From: DATAQC01 sp051001215
GTDB taxonomy: Bacteria; Actinomycetota; Acidimicrobiia; Acidimicrobiales; AC-14
Reading direction: 5' to 3'
Length of the DNA: 8,807 nucleotides
Assembly: GCA_051001215.1 (NCBI GenBank)
Contig: JBPCNP010000146.1
Location: 1-8,807 of the forward strand
In this document: piece after piece, positions 1 to 7,821 of the stretch
How the letters are laid out: each line of letters starts with the position of its first letter
Numbering within the stretch: position 1 is the stretch's first letter
Notes under the pieces: generated by a model
Database searches by the model: none
Seen by the model: the letters and a program-made list of their open reading frames with translations, nothing else
What the model was told of the DNA's origin: nothing
Made by a program: the position numbers and the translations under genes

Positions 1-1153
<1,153 letters not shown>

Positions 1154-1155
<2 letters not shown>

Positions 1156-1171
1156 GACCAGCTATGGTCCT
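1154..1171 (+). other. 7-bp inverted repeat at the thiC/beta-helix junction
   Basis: AGGACCA (1154-1160) and TGGTCCT (1165-1171) are perfect complements around the 4-base loop GCTA. It lies exactly where the thiC remnant ends and overlaps a possible ATG start at 1164 for the next gene. No T-run follows, so it is not a canonical intrinsic terminator. It could be a weak transcript-end hairpin, an element masking the 1164 start, or chance. Confidence 0.4.
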
Positions 1172-1184
1172 CTGCTACGGCGTC

Positions 1185-3149
1185 ATGAACACTCTCCCCC
1201 TCTCCTCCACGCGTGGTCGCGCCCTCGCCCTCGTCGTGGCGCTCGTCGGCGTCGGCGCGGCACTCCTCGCCATCCCGCCGGGCGTGCGCCTTGCCGGAGC
1301 CTCGTCCCCGCCGGCCGCCGTCCCGGGGGCGGCGCCCACGCCCGGAGCGGTGAGCGTCCGCGACCACGGAGCCCTCGGCCAGGGAACGGGCGACGATACG
1401 GCTGCGTTCGCCGACGCCATGGCGACGGCCACCACGTCCGGAGCCGTCCGCGTTCCCAACGGTCCGACAGGAGCGCCTCAGGGCGTCGTCTACGTGCCAT
1501 CCGGCACCTATCGCCTTCTCAACCTCACCTTTCCTTCCAACCTGCGGATGGAAGTCGACGCCGGGGCCGTGCTCGAGCAGGCCGGGGGCCGAACCGCACG
1601 GGCTCCGACGGAGTACTCCTCGCCGGCTCCCGCCGTGGTGCTGTGGGACGGCCCGCCCGCCAACCCGCTCACCAACGTCTCTCTCGTGGGCGTCGGGACG
1701 GCAACCGGCGGGGTGAAGTCCCTTGCCGGCCCGGTGGCCGCAGGGTGGTCGGTCGACACCGACTTCACCTTCAACGTCGACCCGCAGGCGACCAACGCCA
1801 ACAACCTCGTGTCCGGCCTCTTGGCCATGAACGTCGATGGGTTCCTCGTGGCCAACGTGTTCTCCGTCCAGAACGACTCCCAACCCGCGACCGCTCCGAC
1901 CACCGACGCCGGCTGGTGGCCGAGCTCGCGCAAGGCCGTCCTGGGGCTGCGGGCGCGGCGCGACTCTCTCGTCGACCGGTCGGCGTTATACGACCCCCAC
2001 AACGGCACGATCGCCAACTGGTACAACGTCCGCAGTCCCAGGGGGTTCGGGCCCAACCAGGTCAACTCGGGCCACAACCTGACCGTGACCCACGTGTACA
2101 GCCGGGGCGGCACCGCCCTCCGTCTCGAGACCGACGCCTCCAACCAGTTGAGGTTCGGCTCCGAAGTGCGCTCCGTCCAGGCTGACGACATCGCCGGGGA
2201 GAACTGCAACCGTGCCGTCGCCTTTGCCCCGCACTTCCAGGTCAATAGCGACGTGCACGTCACCAACGTGCGGGCGGCCGCCTGCTATCAGGGAGTGGTC
2301 GAGTCGATCGACGGCGGGATCCCGCCGGCCAAGCGGGGCGCCTTTCTGGAGAGCACGGTCTCGGGCGTCTCCGTCACCGGGGGCCAGGGGGCCCAGCTCC
2401 CCGTTCTTGGTTCCAATGGCCTCTGGACGAGCGGAACCTCGTCGCAGGCGTTCGCCCGCGAGCGCCAGGACACGTGGGCCGTCACCTACGCCGCCGACAG
2501 CTTGGCGTGTGGCGGCCAGCTCCAATGGCCCTCAGACCCGATCCGCACCACCACCGGAGTGTTCCAGCCGGCCTGCACACCGACGACGGCCCAACCCTCC
2601 GTGCCCTCCGCCCCGCCTATTGGCCCGGCCACTATCCGCCTGAACCAGGCGACGGTGTCGTTCTCGCCCGCCGTCGGCGACGGAGGTAGCCCCATCACCA
2701 GCTACACCGTCACCTCCAGCCCGGGAGGAATGACGGTGAGCGGCACGACCAGCCCTGTCCTGGTCCCAGCGCTGACCGCCGGGACCACCTACACGTTTCG
2801 CGTGCATGCGACCAATGCCGTCGGTGACGGTGCCGAGTCGTCGCCCTCCAACGCCGTCACCGCCTCCACCGATCCGCCTCCCGATGCACCAGCAGGCCTG
2901 ACCGCCACGGTGATGTCGAGCACTAGCGTGCAGCTCGCCTGGGCCTGGACAGCCCGGGCCGTGAGCTACACGTTGTCGCGGTCGGGCGCCGCTGGTGGGC
3001 CCTACACCGTGATCAAGAGCCTCACCAAGAGGACCTTCCTCGACACCAGGGTCAAGCCAGGCACCACCTACTACTACGTGGTCCAGGCGGTCTCGGCGTC
3101 GGGCGTGTCGACTCCCTCGACCTCGGTGTCGGTGACGACCCCGGGGTAG
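1185..3149 (+). CDS. Secreted pectate-lyase-like beta-helix protein with two FN3 domains
   Basis: With the ATG at 1185 the product is 654 aa. Residues 1-39 look like a signal peptide: Ser-Thr-Arg-Gly-Arg near the start, a hydrophobic core of Ala/Leu/Val/Gly at ~13-30, and a possible cleavage near LAGA/SS. Residues ~55-75 (VSVRDHGALGQGTGDDTAAF) match the opening of the pectate-lyase superfamily / GH28-like right-handed beta-helix fold, and the following ~380 residues are rich in Asn, Val and Gly with spaced rungs. Two fibronectin type III repeats end the protein: ~467-562 (SPITSYTVTSSPGG, TYTFRVHATNAVGDG) and ~566-654 (YTLSRSGAAGGPYTV, TTYYYVVQAVSASG). This architecture suggests an extracellular polysaccharide lyase, hydrolase or adhesin; the substrate cannot be read. 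The frame is open upstream into thiC, so the start is uncertain. The ATG at 1164 has a weak AGGA site; 1185 gives the cleaner signal peptide. No frameshift was seen, unlike its neighbours. Confidence 0.82.
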   Translation: MNTLPLSSTRGRALALVVALVGVGAALLAIPPGVRLAGASSPPAAVPGAAPTPGAVSVRDHGALGQGTGDDTAAFADAMATATTSGAVRVPNGPTGAPQGVVYVPSGTYRLLNLTFPSNLRMEVDAGAVLEQAGGRTARAPTEYSSPAPAVVLWDGPPANPLTNVSLVGVGTATGGVKSLAGPVAAGWSVDTDFTFNVDPQATNANNLVSGLLAMNVDGFLVANVFSVQNDSQPATAPTTDAGWWPSSRKAVLGLRARRDSLVDRSALYDPHNGTIANWYNVRSPRGFGPNQVNSGHNLTVTHVYSRGGTALRLETDASNQLRFGSEVRSVQADDIAGENCNRAVAFAPHFQVNSDVHVTNVRAAACYQGVVESIDGGIPPAKRGAFLESTVSGVSVTGGQGAQLPVLGSNGLWTSGTSSQAFARERQDTWAVTYAADSLACGGQLQWPSDPIRTTTGVFQPACTPTTAQPSVPSAPPIGPATIRLNQATVSFSPAVGDGGSPITSYTVTSSPGGMTVSGTTSPVLVPALTAGTTYTFRVHATNAVGDGAESSPSNAVTASTDPPPDAPAGLTATVMSSTSVQLAWAWTARAVSYTLSRSGAAGGPYTVIKSLTKRTFLDTRVKPGTTYYYVVQAVSASGVSTPSTSVSVTTPG

Positions 3150-3152
3150 CCG

Positions 3153-3172
3153 GCCTCTTCGCCCCCCGAGGC
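3153..3172 (+). terminator. Weak hairpin after the beta-helix gene
   Basis: GCCTC (3153-3157) and GAGGC (3168-3172) can pair around a 10-base C-rich loop, four bases after the stop codon. There is no U-tract and the stem is only 5 bp, so it is a candidate on position rather than strength. Confidence 0.2.
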
Positions 3173-3184
3173 GGGCGCCACGGC

Positions 3185-3469
3185 GGCGAGGTCGCGCCAA
3201 GGCACACGACTACGTCGGACCCACAGTGGCGAGCTCGGCCTCCACCACGGCCGACATGCCCGGACGTGCTCGGTGGTCGGCTTCTTGTGGATCCGCCGCT
3301 TTCCCCGAGCCTCCCAGCGGAAGTGCTTGACCGCGTTGGTGACGTAGACGTCGCCCCGGGCGATGCCGGCGGCGGCGAGGGCTTGGTCGAGGATCCTGCC
3401 CGCCGGCCCCACGAACGGCTGGCCGACGTCCGGGCCGAAGACCTCGGCAAGAAACGGCATGGTGATCAC
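3185..3469 (-). pseudogene. UdgX-type uracil-DNA glycosylase fragment, truncated and frameshifted
   Basis: UdgX enzymes are Fe-S uracil-DNA glycosylases that bind uracil in DNA covalently through a His in the KRRIH loop. This fragment reads GQPFVGPAGRILDQALAAAG, DVYVTNAVKHF and GKRRIHKKP, then VRACRP, all in one frame. It continues as VVEAELATVGPT in a second frame (shift at ~3243-3250) and VVVCLGATS in a third (shift at ~3211-3216). The N-terminal Cys-containing region and the GEQPGDQED-type catalytic loop that normally precede PFVGPAG are absent; MPFLAEVFGPDV stands there instead. The C-terminal VHPSS region is also missing. AAGGAG (3480-3475) followed by GTG at 3469 and ATG at 3460 looks like a translation start, so the shortened reading frame may be translated, but not as an active glycosylase. 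Convergent with the beta-helix gene. Confidence 0.8.
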
Positions 3470-3495
3470 GAGTGCTCCTTTGCGACCGCCGGTAG

Positions 3496-3987
3496 GTGGC
3501 CGCCGCCGCCCAGGTACTGGGGACCGCCGCGCTGCTGGCCCCCGACGACATCCCCACCGAACTGGCGTCCTGCGGCGAGACCCCTGGCCGACGAGGACGC
3601 CCTGGGCGTCCTGCGCCGCCTGGCCCTCGTGCGGCGTCAAGGCGACTCGCTCGGCGTCCACCGCGTCGTAGGTGCCGTCGTCCGCCAGCTCCTCGGGCCC
3701 GACGAGCTGGCCGCCTGGGGCGCCGCCGCCTTTGCCGCCCTGTGGGGGGCCTTCCCCAACCAGGCAAAGGACCACCGCAGCTCGCCCCGCTCCGCCCGCC
3801 TCCTGCCCCACGTCCTGGCTCTCGCCGACCACCTCCCCCAGACCGCAGAGCTGGACCAGCGCCTCAACCAGGCCGGGATCTATCTGGGGTCCCGGGCCGA
3901 GCTGGCCGCCGCCGCCGACGTGCTGCACCGGGCGCTTCGGATCAACGAGGCGGCCTACGGCCCCGACCACGCCCACGCCGCTCAGAA
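3496..3987 (+). pseudogene. NB-ARC/TPR regulator fragment with a frameshift
   Basis: The fragment resembles the stretch between the NTPase and the TPR repeats of actinobacterial NB-ARC/tetratricopeptide proteins. It opens as AAAAQVLGTAALLAPDDIPT in frame 1 from a GTG at 3496, changes to frame 2 at ~3581-3584, and continues LGVLRRLALVRRQGDSLGVH, ARLLPHVLALADHL, LNQAGIYLGSRAELAAAADV and HRALRINEAAYGPDH, the last being a TPR-like helix pair. The P-loop domain expected upstream and the further TPR units expected downstream are both missing; similarity stops near 3987, just before the end of the opposing cupin gene. An in-frame TAG directly precedes the GTG. It is therefore an internal piece of a once much larger gene (such proteins usually have many hundreds of residues). 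No function is expected now. Confidence 0.75.
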
Positions 3988-4018
3988 TGTGCCCTCGGAC
4001 CCGCTCGACCCGACGGAG

Positions 4019-4426
4019 CTACAGCGCCTCGCCGCGATACTCGGCGTCGGTGACGTGGGCTCCCCAATCCGTCTCGGGCTTGTCGCCCTGACTGACGCCC
4101 TCGGTCATGGAGAGGTGAGTCATGAAGTGGTCGGCGGCGGCACCGTGCCAGTGCCACTCGTCGGCGGGTGTGTGGATGACGTCGCCGGAACGGATGTTCA
4201 CGATGTCGCCACCCCGAGATTGCACGAGCCCTGCGCCATCGGTGACATACAGCGTCTGACCGAGAGCGTGCGAGTGCCAAGCGCTTCGTGCGCCCGGCGT
4301 GAAGCGCACCGCGCTCACCCGGATCCTAGACGGTTCCTCGCCCTTGGCGATGGCGTCGATCCAGACGTCGCCGGTGAACCACTCGGCCGGCCCCTTGGCG
4401 GACGGCTGCTTTGGCTGGACTTCCAT
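4019..4426 (-). CDS. Small cupin protein, (R)-mandelonitrile lyase-like
   Basis: This is an intact 135-aa single-domain cupin. Its start is well supported by AAGGAG a few bases before the ATG. Cupin motif 1 reads PGARSAWHSHALGQTLYV with putative metal ligands H51, H53 and Q57; motif 2 reads GDVIHTPADEWHWHG with H92 as the likely fourth ligand. This H-x-H-xxx-Q...H pattern is the one described for Mn-dependent bacterial cupin hydroxynitrile lyases, and FTGDVWID near residue 17 also fits that family. Many relatives are simply annotated as cupin-domain proteins and are found with carboxymuconolactone decarboxylase-like or oxidoreductase genes, so the physiological substrate is open. It lacks a signal peptide and should be cytosolic. 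It is divergent from alsD, with a 266-bp spacer. No frameshift is seen, so it appears to be under selection, unlike the fragments on its left. Confidence 0.87.
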   Translation of the reverse strand: MEVQPKQPSAKGPAEWFTGDVWIDAIAKGEEPSRIRVSAVRFTPGARSAWHSHALGQTLYVTDGAGLVQSRGGDIVNIRSGDVIHTPADEWHWHGAAADHFMTHLSMTEGVSQGDKPETDWGAHVTDAEYRGEAL

Positions 4427-4612
4427 GACGGCTCCTTCGTGTGCGTAGGTCGGTTGGAGAGCGCCTGCGAGCAGTGCTCGTCACGGCTTCGGTGGCTGAC
4501 AGCTCAGTGGGCGTGGAGGACAACCCGGCCACGAGGTTCAACGCCTGGTCCGATGGCGAACCCGGCTCCACCAAGTCGGCGAGGATCCTCTGCCCGGTGT
4601 CGACGGGGGAGA

Positions 4613-4644
4613 TTGAAGGCCAGCCCGCGACCCGGCGGTACGAT
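4613..4644 (+). promoter_or_regulatory. Candidate promoter for alsD in the 4427-4692 divergent spacer
   Basis: TTGAAG (4613-4618) and TACGAT (4639-4644) resemble -35 and -10 elements, but the 20-base spacing is longer than the usual 16-18. The -10 hexamer fits the TAnnnT pattern of high-GC actinobacteria and lies about 45 bases before the alsD ATG. The rest of the 266-bp spacer shows no clear operator or gene. An open minus-strand frame across it (start near 4691) has no family I recognise. Confidence 0.25.
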
Positions 4645-4692
4645 TCCGAATTCAGTCTGGCCACAGGCACCCGCTCTCCTCCGAGGTCCACG

Positions 4693-5504
4693 ATGACATC
4701 CTCGCCCGAGAAGGGCAGCTCCTCCGATCACATCCTCGGGTTCGCCCGCAGCCTGTTGTCACATCGTCTCGGTGGCCGGCACAAGCCACACGAGGTCTAC
4801 CAGACGTCGACGATCGTCTCTCTGGTCGAGGGTCTCTACGACGGCAACGTTCCGTACAGAGACGTCATGCGGCATGGCGACTTCGGCGTCGGCACATTCA
4901 ACGCCCTCGACGGCGAGATGGTCGCGCTGGACGGCAACTTCTACCACCTCCGCCACGATGGAACCGTGAGCCCGGTGTCCGCCGACGACCTCACCCCCTT
5001 CGCCGTCGTCACCCGCTTTCGGCCGAACATCGACCAGACCGAGGAGGGAACGTTGACTCGCAAGCAGTGCGAGGAGGTCGTGCACCACCTGACGCCGAGC
5101 GACAACTTGTCTACGCGTTGCGCATCGACGGCCGCTTCCGCTCCGTGCTGGCGCGGACGGTGTCGAAGCAAACGAAGCCCTACCCTCGTCTCGCCGACGC
5201 GGCCTCGGCGGAGCCCACCGTGACGCTCACCGACACCACGGGCACGATCGTCGGGTTCCACACGCCCGACTACGCGCAGGGAATCGGGGTGCCCGGCTAC
5301 CACCTGCACTACCTGAGCGCGGACCATCAGTCGGGCGGCCACGTCTTCGACTTCACGGTCGATGCCGCCCGCATCCGCATCGACTCGGAAGCCGAGCTCC
5401 ATCTCAGTCTGCAAGCGACCGACGACTTCCTGTCGACCCGGTTCGTCGGGGACGTGTCGGCGGAGATCACCTCAGCCGAGGTGTCGGGACCGCCCGTGAC
5501 TTGA
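4693..5504 (+). pseudogene. alsD: Acetolactate decarboxylase with one frameshift
   Basis: The enzyme decarboxylates 2-acetolactate to (R)-acetoin, draining the branched-chain amino acid precursor or serving the butanediol/acetoin route. The chosen ATG at 4693 follows GAGGT by five bases. The first part reads HEVYQTSTIVSLVEGLYDG, GDFGVGTFNALDGEMVALDG and TPFAVVTRFRPN in frame 1. At ~5107-5109 (GACAACTTGTCTAC) one base is missing, and the match continues in frame 3 as VYALRIDGRF, GFHTPDYAQGIGVPGYHLHY and SGGHVFDF to the stop at 5504. The zinc-binding His cluster (GYHLHYL...GGH) and the C-terminal Glu (ELHLSL) lie after the shift. Repaired, the protein would be ~270 aa, a normal length. As written, translation stops at 5223 after ~176 aa, without the metal site. 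Apart from this one position the gene looks fully conserved, so a sequencing error or very recent mutation is likely. Confidence 0.85.
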
Positions 5505-5519
5505 TCGCGGACGAGCTTC

Positions 5520-5542
5520 CCGGCTAGCCGACGGCTAGCCGG
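5520..5542. terminator. Perfect hairpin between convergent alsD and pyrE
   Basis: CCGGCTAGCC (5520-5529) pairs completely with GGCTAGCCGG (5533-5542) around the loop GAC. It lies 15 bases after the alsD stop and includes the pyrE stop codon (TAG on the minus strand at 5537-5535). Each arm contains the self-complementary decamer CGGCTAGCCG. It is symmetric, so it could end transcripts from both sides, though neither side has a T-run, as is common in high-GC genomes. Confidence 0.6.
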
Positions 5543-6107
5543 AACCGACGGGCTCGATGCCGAGGTCGCGGTAGGTCAGCATGGCCACGTAGGGCACGCC
5601 GACGCCCCGGAAGAACCCGCCAGCCTGGTCGCCGCGATCGACCAGGGTGGTGGCAAACACCACGTCGCCGCCCTCGACGACGACCCGCTCGTAAGCGTCG
5701 CGGATCGAGCCGCCGGTGGTCGCCACGTCCTCGACGAGAAGGATTCGCATGCCTTTGGTGATTCGGGCCCCCTCGATCCAGCGGTTGGTCCCCCGCCCTT
5801 TCGGTTCCTTTCGGATCAGGAACCACTTGCAGCGCGCCGCGGCCGCCACGGCGAAGGTGAACGGAACGGCGCCCAGCACCAGGCCCCCCACGGCGTCGAA
5901 CTCCACGTTTGCCTGGCGGGCGGCGTCGAGCATGGCCTGACCCACCAGGTCGAGGTCGTCGGGGTCGTCGACGGCCAGCTTGGCATCGATGAACTCCCGG
6001 CTCATCTCGCCCGAGGCCAGCCGTACCGGCTCCGGGAGGCGCTGGAGCACCATCGGGTCGGTCACGATCTCGAGCAGGCGGGCCGAGAACCGCGACACGG
6101 GCGTCAC
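5535..6107 (-). CDS. pyrE: Orotate phosphoribosyltransferase
   Basis: PyrE joins orotate and PRPP to make orotidine 5'-phosphate, the fifth step of UMP synthesis. The product is 190 aa from a GTG at 6107, slightly shorter than typical 200-220 aa enzymes. It has SGEMSREFIDAKLAV at ~32-46 (family SGK.S.FYID), FDAVGGLVLGAVPFT at ~70-84, the IRKEPKGRGTNRWIEG loop at ~98-113 with the catalytic Lys/Arg-rich hood, and the PRPP-binding motif ILLVEDVATTGGS at ~122-134. The GTG overlaps the lipBA stop by four bases (GTGA), indicating translational coupling; no strong Shine-Dalgarno site is present. A second GTG at 6098 is possible and would shorten the protein by three residues. The same frame stays open far upstream across lipBA, but the family match starts only here. 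pyrE at the end of a lipoylation operon is an unusual neighbourhood, since it more often stands alone or with other pyr genes. Confidence 0.9.
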   Translation of the reverse strand: MTPVSRFSARLLEIVTDPMVLQRLPEPVRLASGEMSREFIDAKLAVDDPDDLDLVGQAMLDAARQANVEFDAVGGLVLGAVPFTFAVAAAARCKWFLIRKEPKGRGTNRWIEGARITKGMRILLVEDVATTGGSIRDAYERVVVEGGDVVFATTLVDRGDQAGGFFRGVGVPYVAMLTYRDLGIEPVGSG

Positions 6108-7819
6108 CTGCGCAACTGGCCCGTGGAGGCCGCCGCTGCCGACCCGGCCTCGCGGGCGTGGTAGCTGGAGCGGGTGAGGGGTGAGGACTGCACGTGGGCG
6201 AACCCCAGGTCGCGGCCCCACGCCGCCAGGTCGTCGAACTCCTCGGGGCGCCACCAGCGGGCCACGGGAAGATGCCTGGCCGTCGGCCGCAGGTACTGGC
6301 CGATGGTGAGGATCTCCACGCCCACGCCGGTTAGGTCGACCATGGCGCCCCGTACCTCGCCGGGCTCCTCGCCCATGCCCACGATGAGGCCCGACTTGGT
6401 CGTGAGCCCGGCCTGCCGGGCCCGAGCCAGCACGGCCAGGCTGCGGGCGTACGACGCCTGGGGCCGCACCGCCCGTTGCAGGCGGGCCACGGTCTCCAGG
6501 TTGTGGTTGAACACCGCCGGGCGGGCTGCGAACACGATGTCGAGGCTGGCGGGGTCGCCGCCGAAGTCGGGCACGAGCACCTCGACGTCGGTGCTCGGGC
6601 ACCGCCGGCGGATGGCGGCAATGGTGTCGGCGAAGGCGCTCGCCCCGCCGTCGGCCACGTCGTCGCGGGCCACTGCGGTGACCACGGCATGGGCCAGCTC
6701 CATGGTGGCGACCGCCTCGGCCACCTGCTCGGGCTCGTCGGCGTCGATGGCCTCGGGATGGCGTGTGTCGACCAGGCAGAAGCCACAGGAACGGGTGCAA
6801 CGTGAACCGTTGATCATGAAGGTGGCCGTGCCTGCGGCCCAGCACTCGGAGATGTTGGGGCACCCGGCCTCCTCGCACACGGTGTGCAGGTCGAGGCCGC
6901 GCATGGTGGCGCGCACCTCCCGGTACCGGGGACCGAGGTCGACCTTGGCCCGCAGCCAAGCGGGCTTGGGCTCGGCCAGGGCCACGCCCGCTCCGGTGTC
7001 GACGCCGGCCCGTCCCAGGCGGCCGAGGAGCCGGACGGGCACGCCGCCGTCGCCGGCGACGGCATGAGCAGCGCCGTCTCCCGAGAAGTCGGCCAGATCG
7101 GCGGGTCGAGCCGGTGCGGTGACGCCCTGGAGCTCCACCGTGCCGTCGCCCCACAGCGCCGCGGCTCGGGCCACCACGGCGTCGACGACGTCGGCCAGGT
7201 CGACGACCACCCCCTCGGCCGCCATCGAGGTGACCGCCTTGTCCGGGAGGCCGCACGGGACAATGTGACCGAAGAACGACAGGTCGGGATCGACGTTGAG
7301 AGCGAAGCCGTGCATGGTGCGGCCCCGGCTGCGGCGCACGCCGATGGCACAGACCTTGCGGGGGCGGGACCCGTCGGCGTCGACCCACACCCCGGGGAAC
7401 CCCTCGAGTCGACCGGTGCCGGCCAGGCCCACATCGGTGCAGGAGTCGATCACCAACTGCTCGACGGATCGCACGTAGGCGGGGGTGGCCCCGGGCCCGT
7501 CGGGGGCCGACACCACCGGGTAGCCGACGAGCTGGCCGGGCCCGTGGTAGGTGACGTCGCCGCCCCGGTTGGTGACCACCAGCTCGGCGCCCACCGACGC
7601 AGGCGGGACCAGGACGTGGGCCATCGACGCCCGCAACCCCAGCGTGTACACGTGGGGATGCTCCAGCAGGAGGAGATGGTCGGCGTCGGATCGCTCGAAC
7701 AGGCCCTGCTGGACGGCGTGGGCGTCCTGGAACCGGACCCGCCCGAGCCAGCGGACCCGTAGCGCCCCGCCCCCGCCCGGTTGGCGCGCTGGCCCCGGGC
7801 CGGGCGCGGCCAGAGCCAC
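6104..7819 (-). CDS. lipB-lipA: Fused LipB-LipA: octanoyltransferase and lipoyl synthase in one chain
   Basis: The product is 571 aa with both enzymes of de novo lipoate assembly. LipB (~20-230) moves octanoyl from ACP to a lipoyl domain. It shows RGGDVTYHGPGQLVGYPV (85-102), the RKVCAIGVR Lys (K155), MHGFALNVDPDL and the catalytic Cys in VPCG (C189). LipA (~285-571) is a radical SAM enzyme inserting two sulfurs. It shows the auxiliary cluster motif CEEAGCPNISEC (C315, C320, C326), the SAM cluster motif CTRSCGFC (C341, C345, C348), VTAVARDDVADGGA, IVGMGE, and the C-terminal Arg-Ser-Ser-Tyr (550-553). A ~50-residue Ala/Gly/Asp-rich linker joins them, with no stop between. All key residues are present, so both activities are expected. 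Translation starts at GTG 7819, 8 bases after AGGAG and 2 bases after the E2 stop. Separate LipA synthesis from an internal GTG in the linker cannot be excluded. Confidence 0.92.
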   Translation of the reverse strand: MALAAPGPGPARQPGGGGALRVRWLGRVRFQDAHAVQQGLFERSDADHLLLLEHPHVYTLGLRASMAHVLVPPASVGAELVVTNRGGDVTYHGPGQLVGYPVVSAPDGPGATPAYVRSVEQLVIDSCTDVGLAGTGRLEGFPGVWVDADGSRPRKVCAIGVRRSRGRTMHGFALNVDPDLSFFGHIVPCGLPDKAVTSMAAEGVVVDLADVVDAVVARAAALWGDGTVELQGVTAPARPADLADFSGDGAAHAVAGDGGVPVRLLGRLGRAGVDTGAGVALAEPKPAWLRAKVDLGPRYREVRATMRGLDLHTVCEEAGCPNISECWAAGTATFMINGSRCTRSCGFCLVDTRHPEAIDADEPEQVAEAVATMELAHAVVTAVARDDVADGGASAFADTIAAIRRRCPSTDVEVLVPDFGGDPASLDIVFAARPAVFNHNLETVARLQRAVRPQASYARSLAVLARARQAGLTTKSGLIVGMGEEPGEVRGAMVDLTGVGVEILTIGQYLRPTARHLPVARWWRPEEFDDLAAWGRDLGFAHVQSSPLTRSSYHAREAGSAAAASTGQLRR

Positions 7820-7821
7820 GC

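Noticed and set aside
4326..4691. Minus-strand frame beginning MDLGGERVPVARLNSES
   Set aside because: Overlaps the start of the cupin in another frame and has no recognisable family; no RBS support. A lost gene fragment cannot be excluded.
4441..4692. N-terminal extension of alsD by ~84 codons
   Set aside because: No family similarity, no good start or RBS; the ATG at 4693 with GAGGT gives the normal alsD length.
3266..4696. A 476-codon plus-strand frame
   Set aside because: It is composite: antisense of the UdgX fragment, then the real NB-ARC/TPR piece (3584-3987), then antisense of the cupin. It is not one gene.
6884..7762. 292-codon plus-strand frame opposite lipBA
   Set aside because: Antisense shadow of a strongly conserved coding region; His/Gly/Val-rich composition typical of such shadows.
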